A stretch of DNA of 64,000 nt from Azospirillum griseum (GTDB lineage Bacteria; Pseudomonadota; Alphaproteobacteria; Azospirillales; Azospirillaceae): contig NZ_RXMA01000004.1 in NCBI RefSeq assembly GCF_003966125.1, positions 215,971 through 279,970 of the forward strand, written 5' to 3'. The number at the start of each line of letters is the position of its first letter. Position 1 is the stretch's first letter. Under the pieces are notes generated by a model. It was not told the DNA's origin and searched no databases. It saw nothing but the letters and a program-made list of their open reading frames with translations. This document shows positions 55,604 through 64,000 of this stretch, piece by piece. Position numbers and translations under genes: made by a program.

Positions 55604-55725
55604 GGTTGTTGTCTGTTCACAAGGCGGTTGGGGATCCCACCCATTGGCGATGGCATCGAACAAGGGCGAACAACCGCCTGAACGACGCCTTGCCCCAAGG
55701 GTTGCACGGAAGTGATGAAGGAAGA

Positions 55726-57306
55726 TTAATTGTCATCCCCTGCAAAGACCGGGCGACGCCGCAACGCCTCCCCATAGGCCAGCAAACGCTCCACGCTGCG
55801 ATGACGATCCCCGACTTCGGCAAATCGGGCGCGGGCAGCGGTCGCGCACCGCGCCCTTTCCTCGGAATCGGCGAACAGGGCAGTCGCCCGCGCCACATAC
55901 GCCGCAGAATCGGCAACATGGAACGCAGGACCGACCACGCTGGCCGCATCACCCCAGCCATAGGTGACGACCGGCACACCTTCGGCCAAGGCAAACGCCG
56001 CACCACCGCCGCCGCCTTGGCGGGCAGGATTCAAAAACACGTGGCAGCGGCGGTACAGCGCCCGAATGTCGTTCACATGCCCCAGACAATGAAGCCGACC
56101 CTGGTTGCGCAGGGCGGCCAACCGCCGTGGCAGCCCTGTGACGCCTCCGGCAAAAACCGCGACGGCCGTCGGACAGCGATCCAGGATCTCATCCAACAGG
56201 CTTAGAAACTCCGACGTGACCTCGTGATCCAACCGGGTCCCGACCACCGCAAAGACAAAGGCCGCACCATCCAAAACCGGATCGTCAAACACCCCGTTGG
56301 TCGGCGGCAACGTGTACCCGAACGTAAAGGGACGGAAACGGCGGGCAAAGGGCGCACGGTACAAATCGGAAATGCCTGCGGTGTAATCGTGCTCGTCAAA
56401 TCCCAACAGGATATGGGACAGGGAAATCGTCAGTCCCGATGTGGTGGGAATGCACAGCACCGGACGGGCGTTCGCCTCGGCAAACAGGTCCGCCGCAATA
56501 TTGGAACCGCCAAACGACACGATCAGATCGGGGTCATACCCGTCGATCGCCTCGACGATCGCCGTCATTTTCGCTTGGGAAAAGCGCCGCTCGGTGAAGG
56601 AGGCGACCTTCACCTGCCGCCCCAGCATGCGCATCGCAAAAACGCCCTCATAATCCTCCACCAACTCGGCCAACATGGGAGGAATGAACAGATTCTCCAC
56701 CCAGCTTGGCATCATGTTGGTGTTGATGATGGCCACGTCCAAACCAAAATCATCCTGAAGGCGACACGCAAAGTCGAAGCAATCGCGGGTTGGCTGATGG
56801 CGATCATTGGTGAACTGGTTCGTCACCAACGCCACCCGACGGATCGGTCCGGGTTTCACCACCGCCCGGCCGGGACGCAACGCCCAACGACGCGCGATCA
56901 AGCGGACCATTGACTCGTAAAAACGGTACAGGTCACACGACACGAAATCCGCTGTCTTCCCACCCGTGGCAGACCCAAGGAACAATTGGCGCGACATGCA
57001 CCAATAGCTGTAATGCAACAGCGCAGGATCAATGCTGTGGCCACCCAGAAGCAAATAATGAAGAATCCGCTCATAATGATACAGATCCCCCGTCAACTGA
57101 AACAAAACCGAATGAAGACGCACCGTGTCAGAGGTGCTCCCATCACGCCGCAAACCATCAGCCAGCTCAAGACGAGTCGGGAAATCAACCTCTCGCCGAA
57201 TGGTCTCGCACAGCGCCGACAGCCGATTGATCTTGTCCGAATCAAAATCCGTGTCCGCCAGATAACTCAGCAACGCCACACGCTGCGTTTCGAGAAGACT
57301 GGACAT
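55726..57306 (-). CDS. Glycosyltransferase (GT-B type), probably surface or flagellin glycan
   Basis: Encodes 526 residues. The N-terminal 160 residues are helical and not recognised. A GT-B part follows: RRVALVTNQFTNDRHQPTRD starts the acceptor domain, and DPLIVSFGGSN-like YDPDLIVSFGGSNIA and VGTRLDHEVTSEFL lie in the middle. The donor-binding end is HVNDIRALYRRCHVFLNPARQ followed by GGGGGAAFALAEGVPVVTY. No membrane segment. ATG 57306 has GAAGGTG upstream. It lies 122 bases upstream of pseI in the same direction and could transfer the nonulosonate or a neighbouring sugar. Confidence 0.75.
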   Translation of the reverse strand: MSSLLETQRVALLSYLADTDFDSDKINRLSALCETIRREVDFPTRLELADGLRRDGSTSDTVRLHSVLFQLTGDLYHYERILHYLLLGGHSIDPALLHYSYWCMSRQLFLGSATGGKTADFVSCDLYRFYESMVRLIARRWALRPGRAVVKPGPIRRVALVTNQFTNDRHQPTRDCFDFACRLQDDFGLDVAIINTNMMPSWVENLFIPPMLAELVEDYEGVFAMRMLGRQVKVASFTERRFSQAKMTAIVEAIDGYDPDLIVSFGGSNIAADLFAEANARPVLCIPTTSGLTISLSHILLGFDEHDYTAGISDLYRAPFARRFRPFTFGYTLPPTNGVFDDPVLDGAAFVFAVVGTRLDHEVTSEFLSLLDEILDRCPTAVAVFAGGVTGLPRRLAALRNQGRLHCLGHVNDIRALYRRCHVFLNPARQGGGGGAAFALAEGVPVVTYGWGDAASVVGPAFHVADSAAYVARATALFADSEERARCATAARARFAEVGDRHRSVERLLAYGEALRRRPVFAGDDN

Positions 57307-57391
57307 CGTGGGCACCTTCAGCCATCGGGACCACTGTGTGTAACGCCTTGCGGCACAAAGAAACAAGCGAAGAGGGACAAGGAGCGATCGG

Positions 57392-58690
57392 TCACAGCTT
57401 CAGCCCGACCACCCCTTCGATGATCACCCCTTCGGTCAAAGCCCGCCGCTCCAGTTTTGCCCCGAACAATTTGGCGGAGCTGAGATCCGCGCCAGCCAAC
57501 TCGCACCCCATCAAATTGGCAAAGGACAGATCCGCTCCAGACAAATTCACCCCGCGCAAGCTCCCTTCGCCCAGATCGGCGTAGCGCAGCTTTGCGCCCG
57601 ACAGATCGGCAATCTTGGTGCGGCTGTGATCGAACACCAACGGGCGCAGATTGACCCGGCGCAGATTCGCGTTGTTCAGTTTGGCGTTGCGCAGGGTGAT
57701 GCCACGCAGGTCGCCCTCGGCCAGAGAGCAGCCCCGCAAATCGGCCCCCTCCAAAACCGCCGCCTGCATCTGAACACCGGTCAGATCCATGCCGTAAAAC
57801 GTCGTGCCAACCGCCCGCAGCATGGTGAGGCACGCATGGGCAAACCCGCCACCGGCCTGACGAAGATCAACACCGGACAGATCCAGAGGCGCTCCTTGTG
57901 CGCCGCCGGAGCCGACCCAGATCCGATGATCCGTCATCAGATCGTCCAGGCCACGCCCCAAATCCGTCACCGGGCGACCGACCGGCTGATCCGTCAGCGC
58001 ATCGTCCAGAACCGCATCGGTCAATTCGGTCATCGTCATTGTTGCGCCGATCAGGACCGCGCCGCGCAGGCAGGCACCGCGCATGTCGGCACCCGACAAA
58101 TCAGCCCCTTCCAGGTTCGAACCGCTGAAATTGGCCCCGCGCACGGTGGCGCGCACCAGTTTGCACCCCCGCATGACCGCGTCGGAAAAGTCGGTGTGAA
58201 TCGCCATCGCCCCAGACAGGCGGGCGTTGGTGAGGTTTGCGCCGGACAGATCGGCCCCCGACGCCTCTGCCGGCATGGCTTCGATCTGGAGAATCCGCAG
58301 ATGCCCGGAACGGTCCTTTTCCGCCAGCGAACCATCCCGCAGATCCGCTTCGAACAGATTGGCACCGATGAGCACAGCGCCCCGCAGGCAGGCCCCACGC
58401 AGATCCGCCTTGATCAGGCTGGCCCGCTCAAGATTGGCTTGCCGCAGATCGGTTGCGAAAAAGGCCGCACAATCCAGCTTGGTTTCCGTAAGATTGGACC
58501 CGCGCAGGCTTGCCCCGACAAAATCCGCATGCGCCATGTCCCGACCGGACAGATCCAGACCGGACAGATCACAGAAGGACAGATTTGCCCGCGCCCCACC
58601 AATCTTGGCGTTGCGGAACATCTCATGCCGACGCATGACCAGATCAAGTTGGGCTTGATCCAAACGGTTCAGAGTACGGCTTTGCACCAT
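57392..58690 (-). CDS. Pentapeptide-repeat protein
   Basis: A 432-residue protein made mostly of A(D/N)LXX pentapeptide repeats in three blocks, e.g. GADLSGADMRGACLRGAVLIGA and LSGADLSFANLMGCELAGAD. These repeats form a right-handed square beta helix. Related proteins protect gyrase, scaffold complexes or act in heterocyst and surface processes; no specific role can be read here. ATG 58690 is used; GTG 58699 is alternative. It lies in line with the glycan genes but may be a separate unit. Confidence 0.9.
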   Translation of the reverse strand: MVQSRTLNRLDQAQLDLVMRRHEMFRNAKIGGARANLSFCDLSGLDLSGRDMAHADFVGASLRGSNLTETKLDCAAFFATDLRQANLERASLIKADLRGACLRGAVLIGANLFEADLRDGSLAEKDRSGHLRILQIEAMPAEASGADLSGANLTNARLSGAMAIHTDFSDAVMRGCKLVRATVRGANFSGSNLEGADLSGADMRGACLRGAVLIGATMTMTELTDAVLDDALTDQPVGRPVTDLGRGLDDLMTDHRIWVGSGGAQGAPLDLSGVDLRQAGGGFAHACLTMLRAVGTTFYGMDLTGVQMQAAVLEGADLRGCSLAEGDLRGITLRNAKLNNANLRRVNLRPLVFDHSRTKIADLSGAKLRYADLGEGSLRGVNLSGADLSFANLMGCELAGADLSSAKLFGAKLERRALTEGVIIEGVVGLKL

Positions 58691-58800
58691 GGTTGACACG
58701 CTCCCTCAGACAGGAAGAATCGTGCCAGCATGCTTCACAAAGGGTTAACTGCGATGGCTGGAACCTTTGGGGGCTGGAACCTTTGGACGGTCGCACCCAA

Positions 58801-59145
58801 TCACCGCATTGGCCCGGAGGTCATCGTTTCGCTGCGTATGATCAGCGAAACACCCTCTTCATCCGCGTCCAACTCTTTGGATGCGTCGCGGGGAATGGGA
58901 ATTTTCTGCCGACGGCAAAACAGCAAAAGCAGCCCGAGCGTCTTGCTCGACAGGAAAACAACATCGCGGGTCTTGGTCGCACCACTCTGCTGTATCTGGA
59001 TGACCAAGCCGCCCCCCGGCTTGGGCGTCACGGCAGTGACGACACCAAGCGGCAGGTCTGTTTGATGAGGCACCTTCTGATACCAGGCAATTGCCTTCAG
59101 CAGGGCTGAATTGCTGAAAAACAGCTCACGGGTTTCAACGATCAT
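58801..59145 (-). CDS. Hypothetical protein, 114 residues
   Basis: Begins MIVETRELFFSNSALLKAIAWYQ and contains GLVIQIQQ and FLSSKTLGLLLLFCRRQKIPIPRDASKEL. It looks like a small compact alpha/beta protein without signal peptide or membrane segment. The KTLGLLLLFCRRQKIPIPR core is well ordered, but I do not recognise the family. It follows the winged-helix gene by 18 bases and is probably cotranscribed with it. Confidence 0.7.
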   Translation of the reverse strand: MIVETRELFFSNSALLKAIAWYQKVPHQTDLPLGVVTAVTPKPGGGLVIQIQQSGATKTRDVVFLSSKTLGLLLLFCRRQKIPIPRDASKELDADEEGVSLIIRSETMTSGPMR

Positions 59146-59163
59146 TCAGACCCTGGCAATCCT

Positions 59164-59445
59164 TCAAGCGCGGCCGCCCTCCAGTCCCGGATTCAACCGA
59201 AACGTGATCGCACGTCCCAATTTGGATTCCCGCAGAAGAATCTGCTTGGTTTCCAGCAGCTTGATGGCCCGGTTCACATTTGGCCTCTGCATGCCCAACG
59301 CATCAGCCAGTTCAGACTGAAGCACCGGAATGGAACGGTCGAAATGAAGCCTCCGACTCAGATAAGTGAACACACGCAGCGCCTCCAGGGTGATCTCACG
59401 GTCGGTGGAGACGGTTCTGGAGAGGAAGTCATGATGATGCAGCAT
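59164..59445 (-). CDS. Small winged-helix DNA-binding protein (RepL/MarR-like)
   Basis: Encodes 93 residues. The region IPVLQSELADALGMQRPNVNRAIKLLETKQILLRE is a clear winged helix-turn-helix, with GMQRPNVNRAIKLL as recognition helix and a beta wing after it. It resembles the DNA-binding domain of RepL-type and MarR-like regulators. ATG 59445 follows CAGAGG; a TTG at 59463 adds six residues. It probably regulates itself and the small gene downstream. Confidence 0.75.
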   Translation of the reverse strand: MLHHHDFLSRTVSTDREITLEALRVFTYLSRRLHFDRSIPVLQSELADALGMQRPNVNRAIKLLETKQILLRESKLGRAITFRLNPGLEGGRA

Positions 59446-59870
59446 CGCGGCCTCTGAACGCAAGGTTGTGTGGTTTCGAACATGGGGGAGACATCAATCA
59501 TGAAACCCGCGCGGCATCAGGGAAACCGTCACAATCGCTCGCGAGATCGTCAAACCGGTGTCCGTCTGGCGCATGCGCCTGTATTGATTGCTGTTTCCTA
59601 TGTGTGAAAGCCTAACGCCCAAATGTTGTGCGCGTGTGTCGCCGGTGTTTCGTGCCTGACATAATGAATGTCTCGGGGCATAATATTGGAAACCGAATGT
59701 CCCCCGAAGACCGTCTTTTTCCATTCCGACACACTCCCCCACCACACCACGGCGATGACCGGCCACGCCAGACCGGTTTCCAGCCCACCAACAACACCTT
59801 GGCCATCCGATTCGGGTCGCACCGCAAGGGCCTGCTGTGAGAAAAGGAGCGTGCAGGTCATCGAATCGGC
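59446..59870. other. Intergenic region with no recognised gene
   Basis: About 425 bases between the divergent winged-helix and membrane protein genes. It contains GACATAATGAATGTC, an imperfect dyad at about 59658, and AT-rich blocks near 59580-59700 that may be promoters or operators. Frames here look non-coding. AAAAGGAG at 59841-59848 is too far from ATG 59871 to be an ideal ribosome site. Confidence 0.45.
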
Positions 59871-61334
59871 ATGACCACCACGGCGTTGTTTCATGCGCGC
59901 CCCATCAGGAAGGGATGGATTTTGCTTTCAACCGCTCTGATCGCGCTGTCTCGTCGCGTTGAAACGCATCGGTTCATTCCATGGGCAGCGTTGTTCGGGC
60001 TTGTGCTCGTCGTTCTCGGCTATGGCCTCTCGATCCGTCCCATTCAGCCAACCGCCGATTCGATCAGCTATCTGTCCGGTGCCTATCATCTGCACGCGCA
60101 CGGAGTGTATTCAGGCGCACCAACCGATGATGTCGCCCCCCCCTCCATCGGGCGGGAACCAGGCTATCCCCTGGTGTTGGCCATGCTGATGCGGATTGAT
60201 CCAGCCTTTGGCGGCTTTCGTCCATCCTGCCTGATGCAGGCCAACCTGTGTGACTCTGCCATATACCGGATTCCACAATGGGTGAACGCGGTCCTGATTG
60301 GGGTTTCCGGCTTGGCCCTGTTTGCGACTCTTCACCGTCTGACCCGACGGCGGATCCCATCGCTGCTCGGTGCCCTTTATCTGGTCGCCAACCTGCAGAT
60401 GCACAAAGGCTTTTATGACATCATCTCTGATCCGCTGGCCGTCTCTCTCGTCGCCATTCTTCTCTGGCTGTTGGTGCGGGCTTGGCAATCACCGGATTCC
60501 AGCCTTCTGCGATGGGCGTGGGTCGGACTGGGCGCGGCGGCCTTGACCTTCACCAAGGCGATCTTTCTCTATTTTGCGCTGGTCGGATTGGCGTGCGCCG
60601 CGCTGGTTGGGCTGTTTCATCCCATTGCTCGTCGACGCCTGTTCCCTGCTCTTTTGGTGGCCGCGCTGACCTTTGCCGCCCCTATCGGTGGATGGGTGAT
60701 GCGCAACACGTCCATCATCGGCGTGCCGGTGTTCACCGACTTGCGCTCCGGCATCGCTCTCAGCACCCGCGAAGTGTTCAATCACATGAGCGCGGAACAA
60801 TATGCCGCCGCTTTCGTGTATTGGACGCGCGGCTTCGGAGACGGCTTGGCCAAACGGCTGTTTGCGCCAGAGGTCATCGCCCCCTTTGATCTTGGACAGC
60901 CCGGTGGTTTCTATGATGAGGGGCAGAATGGCTATGGAAGGCGGTTGGCCACACTTGAGCAAGCCGAAGGGTTGAGCGAGCTTGCCGCCGTCAAACAGTT
61001 GGATCGCCAGTTGATCAACGCGATCCTGGACCGTCCTCTGATCCATCTGGCGACAACGCTGCCCGTTTTGTATCGGGGCATTTGGATCGACGAGTTCATC
61101 GTGGTCGGTTTGCCGGTGTTCATGATTGTCCTGATCGGTGCCGTTCGGCGACGCGACGCATTGACCATCACACTGCTTGGGCTGGGCGCGTTCAATCTGC
61201 TCTTCTACGCCCTCATCAGCCTGAACATCACCCGCTATCAAATGACAGCGGTTCCCTGCATCGCCCTGGCTTGCGGACTCGCGGCCCATCGTTGGCTGAA
61301 CCGACACGGCTTCGGTCAACGGGCTGGTGAATGA
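59871..61334 (+). CDS. Polytopic membrane protein, GT39/PMT-like glycosyltransferase candidate
   Basis: A 487-residue inner membrane protein with about ten hydrophobic helices. The long loop after helix 1 carries PTADSISYLSGAYHLHAHGVYS and REPGYPLVLAMLMRIDP. An acidic residue there, the ADS segment, and the RxPGYP pattern are typical of dolichyl/polyprenyl-phosphate mannosyltransferase-type enzymes, which move a sugar from a lipid carrier to protein or lipid. Further helices include WVNAVLIGVSGLALFATL and FMIVLIGAV. The substrate is unknown. It is convergent with the helicase gene, six bases apart. Confidence 0.7.
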   Translation: MTTTALFHARPIRKGWILLSTALIALSRRVETHRFIPWAALFGLVLVVLGYGLSIRPIQPTADSISYLSGAYHLHAHGVYSGAPTDDVAPPSIGREPGYPLVLAMLMRIDPAFGGFRPSCLMQANLCDSAIYRIPQWVNAVLIGVSGLALFATLHRLTRRRIPSLLGALYLVANLQMHKGFYDIISDPLAVSLVAILLWLLVRAWQSPDSSLLRWAWVGLGAAALTFTKAIFLYFALVGLACAALVGLFHPIARRRLFPALLVAALTFAAPIGGWVMRNTSIIGVPVFTDLRSGIALSTREVFNHMSAEQYAAAFVYWTRGFGDGLAKRLFAPEVIAPFDLGQPGGFYDEGQNGYGRRLATLEQAEGLSELAAVKQLDRQLINAILDRPLIHLATTLPVLYRGIWIDEFIVVGLPVFMIVLIGAVRRRDALTITLLGLGAFNLLFYALISLNITRYQMTAVPCIALACGLAAHRWLNRHGFGQRAGE

Positions 61335-61340
61335 TGCCGT

Positions 61341-63617
61341 TTACGGCGTTGCTCCGCGTCGGCGCTTGACCGCCCCAGCCTTTCCCGGACCACGCCCTTT
61401 CCCTGGATTCGGCGCGTGATGAAAGGGCGGGTGGGCCGGGGTTGGTCCGCTGGCGGGTGCTGATTCCGCCCGACGGCCGCGACGGCCCTGCGGGCGTGTT
61501 TCGTCGCCCTTCCGCTCTTGCAGGCGCGCGCCATAACAGGCATCGCACACGCGGAAACGATGATTGGCCTTCAAACGGGTGCCGCACACCGGGCAGGCGC
61601 GCGCCAAGGACCGTTCCGCCAAGGTTCGTTCGATGAAGGCGTTGAGATGGGCGCGACGCTCCTGGCACACATCCATGTCGGGATAAGCGTCTGGGAAGCG
61701 GTAGGCCAACCACGCGTAAGCGGTCAGCTCCTTCACCGCCCGCTCTGCCTTTTCGAGTTCGACATCGGTGCCAACGTGATGTTGAAAACGCTCCGCCGCG
61801 TCCGGCGCGCTGTTGCGCAACCCCTTCCCTTGATTCATCGCCCAACCGCCGAGCAAGCGCAGATTGCCGGGATCACGGGTGTCAATCGGGCAGCGGGCCA
61901 GCATGTCGCGTTCAGCCAAGGACAAGGCCGCCTTGTCCACCGCTGCCGCCGCCTGGATGCGCTGTTCCAGGTCGGTCATGCGGAAGGTCTGATTGGCCCG
62001 CAGCAACTCCTGATCGGCGGTGCGCAGCACTTTTGCCAAGCTGTTGGTGTCCAACTCGGTGGCGATCGCCTCAACATGGCTCAAGTTTGGTGAAATCCAG
62101 GAGCGCGGATCGGTCGGTGGCACCGGCGGGGTGGTCAAGGCACGGCGCACCGGATTGATGCTCTCGCCTTCCAGAACCGCCACGCGGCCATCCTCCTGCA
62201 AACCGAACCGACCGGCCCGACCGCCAATCTGGCGGATCTCGGACGGGGTCAACTCGCGCTCTTCCCGGCCATCATATTTGCGCGTGGTGGACAGAACAAC
62301 CCGCGCAACCGGCAAATTCAACCCCATGCCGATGGCGTCGGTGGCCACCAGAACATCCGCCGAACCATCGCGGAAACGGCGTGCCTCAGCCCGTCGCACT
62401 TCCGGTGACAAGGCACCATAGATGACCGCCACCGTGTGACCGCGCGCCAACAGATCATGACGCAGCCCCATGACGTCACGGCGGGAAAAGGCAATCACCG
62501 CATCGCCCCGACGGACATCGGTCAGGGGCACCTTTTCCTCCTGCACCCGCAGCGGCGATTTCCGGGTGAACTCGATGACCTCCAGTTCTTCGCCCATCGC
62601 ATCGGCCAAACGCTTGACGTAGGGAATCGCGTCCGCCGACCCCGTCATCAAAATTTCCGGCGCAGCCACCCCGGCCACCGCCTGCGTCCAGGCCCACCCG
62701 CGATCAGGATCACCGATCATTTGGATTTCATCAATGACGCAGGCCCCCCACACCCGCAGGGTGTTGACCATTTCAATGGTGGAGGAAGTGAACTGAGCGC
62801 CGGGACGGACATCGCGCTCTTCGCCGGTGACAAGGCTGCACGGACGTCCGCGTGTTTCCAACGCCTCCTGTCCCTCCAGCGCCAACAGACGCAGCGGCGC
62901 TAGGTAGCAGCCGGACTCCGACTCCGCCAAACGGTCCATCGCGGCGTGCGTCTTGCCGGAGTTGGTCGGGCCGACAAACAGGCGCAGTTTGCGCACCATG
63001 GAACGGGCGGTGGTGAAGCTGTCCAGATACACCCCCATGCCGGACGCGCTTTCCAGGCGTTGGCGCCGAACCTTCAAACCAGCGCGCGCCGTGGCGCTGG
63101 CAAAGCTCTCCTCCAACGCATCCAGCAGGGTTTGCAGGCGGGGAATGCGGCCACCAAAGCCGATCACCCGCCCCAACTCCTCAGCAAAGGCTTTTGGACG
63201 CCAGGCCTCGCCAAAGTCCGCCGCGCGCTGGCCCATCGACGCAAACCACGCGTCCACCCGCCCTTTGGCCTTGTCGATGGCGTTCGATGACAGACAGGCG
63301 GCCTTGACCCGCTTGCCCAAGGTCTTCGCCTGCGTGCGGCCAAATCCCTCTTCCGAGGTCATCAGCCCCCACAATTCCGCCTCGATCTCCGGCAAGGGGC
63401 CAAGCGCGATGCGGAACCGCAGCTTCAACGTCCGGTCGGTGCCGGGGATCGTCACGCTGTGGCTCAGGGCCAGCGACCAACGGGCCGGAACACTGTCGGC
63501 GTCCACCTCAATACCGTCCCCGCGCACCACGGCGGCCACAGCGCGCAAAGCGTCACGGCGGTCAAATTCATCGGCGGTTCCGCGCATCGGCTTGGAGGAA
63601 GACGTGTCGTCAGTCAT
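61341..63617 (-). CDS. SUV3-like superfamily 2 RNA/DNA helicase with a C-terminal zinc motif
   Basis: A 758-residue helicase of the SUV3 class common in alphaproteobacteria. Motif I is VGPTNSGKTHAAMDRL, motif II is VIDEIQM (a DEIQ box), motif III is MTGSADA, and the C-terminal half has VATDAIGMGLNLPVARVV and QIGGRAGRFG. Mitochondrial SUV3 unwinds RNA in the degradosome. A C-terminal CPVCGTR and CDACYG pair could bind zinc, followed by a basic, low-complexity tail. ATG 63617 is used; the upstream extension of the frame is a shadow. It lies downstream of an rRNA operon in the same direction. Confidence 0.9.
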   Translation of the reverse strand: MTDDTSSSKPMRGTADEFDRRDALRAVAAVVRGDGIEVDADSVPARWSLALSHSVTIPGTDRTLKLRFRIALGPLPEIEAELWGLMTSEEGFGRTQAKTLGKRVKAACLSSNAIDKAKGRVDAWFASMGQRAADFGEAWRPKAFAEELGRVIGFGGRIPRLQTLLDALEESFASATARAGLKVRRQRLESASGMGVYLDSFTTARSMVRKLRLFVGPTNSGKTHAAMDRLAESESGCYLAPLRLLALEGQEALETRGRPCSLVTGEERDVRPGAQFTSSTIEMVNTLRVWGACVIDEIQMIGDPDRGWAWTQAVAGVAAPEILMTGSADAIPYVKRLADAMGEELEVIEFTRKSPLRVQEEKVPLTDVRRGDAVIAFSRRDVMGLRHDLLARGHTVAVIYGALSPEVRRAEARRFRDGSADVLVATDAIGMGLNLPVARVVLSTTRKYDGREERELTPSEIRQIGGRAGRFGLQEDGRVAVLEGESINPVRRALTTPPVPPTDPRSWISPNLSHVEAIATELDTNSLAKVLRTADQELLRANQTFRMTDLEQRIQAAAAVDKAALSLAERDMLARCPIDTRDPGNLRLLGGWAMNQGKGLRNSAPDAAERFQHHVGTDVELEKAERAVKELTAYAWLAYRFPDAYPDMDVCQERRAHLNAFIERTLAERSLARACPVCGTRLKANHRFRVCDACYGARLQERKGDETRPQGRRGRRAESAPASGPTPAHPPFHHAPNPGKGRGPGKAGAVKRRRGATP

Positions 63618-63776
63618 GGATTTGGTGTGTTTCACGGTTTGGGTGTTTGAGGAGCGGGTCTGCGGTCTGGCGCGGACCATCCCAACCCGCGCGGACACCG
63701 CGCTGACGGCTGGTTTTCCCATGCTGTATGGTCTGAATGGGCGTGCCCGGCAAGACAAATCCCAAACAACGAATGC

Positions 63777-63816
63777 GGAACGGGCGCTCTCAGCGTTAAG
63801 CGAGAGCGCCCGTTCC
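63777..63816 (-). terminator. Long perfect hairpin, probable rRNA operon terminator
   Basis: GGAACGGGCGCTCTC and GAGAGCGCCCGTTCC form a 15-bp perfect stem with a 10-base loop. On the minus strand it is followed by GCATTCGTTGTTTG. It lies about 100 bases after the 23S rRNA end and 160 bases before the helicase start. It should separate the two transcripts. Confidence 0.8.
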
Positions 63817-63914
63817 GTTTGGATCGTGATAAAGTCGAGTGTGTATTCGTGACAAATGGGATGCGTCTCACAAGCACCGCACAGGCGGCTTACCGCTGTG
63901 CATGGCGTTCGGAA

Positions 63915-64000
63915 GAGATCAAGCCGATCGAGCGATTAGTAAGGTTTAGCTTCGGGCATTGCGGCCCTTCCACACACCTCCTATCGACGTGATGGTCTAT
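63915..64000 (-). rRNA. rrl: 23S ribosomal RNA, 3' end (partial)
   Basis: The minus strand from 64000 reads the last part of a 23S rRNA: CACGTCGATAGGAGGTGTG, GCAATGCCCGAAGCTAA and then ACTAATCGCTCGATCGGCTT, the usual alphaproteobacterial 3' end. The gene continues beyond the window. The exact mature end (about 63915) is estimated. A hairpin (GCACAG with CTGTGC) follows. No 5S rRNA is found in the 300 bases downstream. Confidence 0.93.

Noticed and set aside
59494..59766. Short minus-strand frames in the 59.5-59.8 kb gap
   Set aside because: No ribosome site, motif or ordered sequence; the interval is better seen as regulatory or empty.

Overview
The window is GC-rich, densely packed, and reads as the chromosome of a motile alphaproteobacterium. 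FlbT and the short FlaA-type flagellin, sigma-54 promoters, DppABCDF, PurU and a 23S rRNA 3' end ending in the alphaproteobacterial style all fit. An Azospirillum-like Rhodospirillales member is my best guess, inferred from gene content only.

Layout. 1-5.7 kb: leucine degradation operon (acyl-CoA dehydrogenase end, methylcrotonyl-CoA carboxylase beta, methylglutaconyl-CoA hydratase, carboxylase alpha, HMG-CoA lyase), closed by a strong terminator. 5.8-6.2 kb: a small secreted four-cysteine protein. 6.4-20.1 kb: the most unusual region. A plus-strand operon of five translationally coupled genes encodes a VioB/RebD-like ferritin-fold protein, two proteins that look like the two halves of a LodA/GoxA-type cysteine-tryptophylquinone oxidase, a radical SAM/SPASM maturase and a LodB/QhpG-like flavoprotein. 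It meets a minus-strand operon for a double-glycine-leader protein, an HlyD-type adaptor, a C39-peptidase ABC exporter and a second NHLM-type ABC protein. A decayed IS630 transposase lies just upstream of the export operon.

20.6-26.8 kb: small unknown genes, purU, an aminobenzoate-type CoA ligase, a YdjC/ChbG deacetylase and a DMT permease. 27.1-32.9 kb: complete dipeptide ABC transporter dppABCDF. 33-40.8 kb: yajQ, an unknown gene behind a sigma-54 promoter, a metallophosphatase, a chemoreceptor, a TPR-glycosyltransferase, an orphan branched-chain-type substrate-binding protein and a TRIC channel.

40.8-59.4 kb: a flagellin and surface-glycan island on the minus strand. It holds a 1968-residue protein made of three TPR plus glycosyltransferase-like modules, flbT, a 620-residue flagellin with a sigma-54 promoter and six 13-bp dyads upstream, and a nonulosonate set (PseI-like synthase, SpsF-like cytidylyltransferase). 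Fused to that set is a small acyl-chemistry operon (two acyl carrier proteins, alpha/beta hydrolase, short adenylate-forming enzyme, SDR, ketoacyl synthase III). It continues with a glycosyltransferase, a pentapeptide-repeat protein and two small genes. 59.9-64 kb: a polytopic membrane protein, a SUV3-like helicase and the 3' end of a 23S rRNA with no 5S gene downstream in the window.

No tRNA gene, CRISPR array or intact insertion sequence was recognised.
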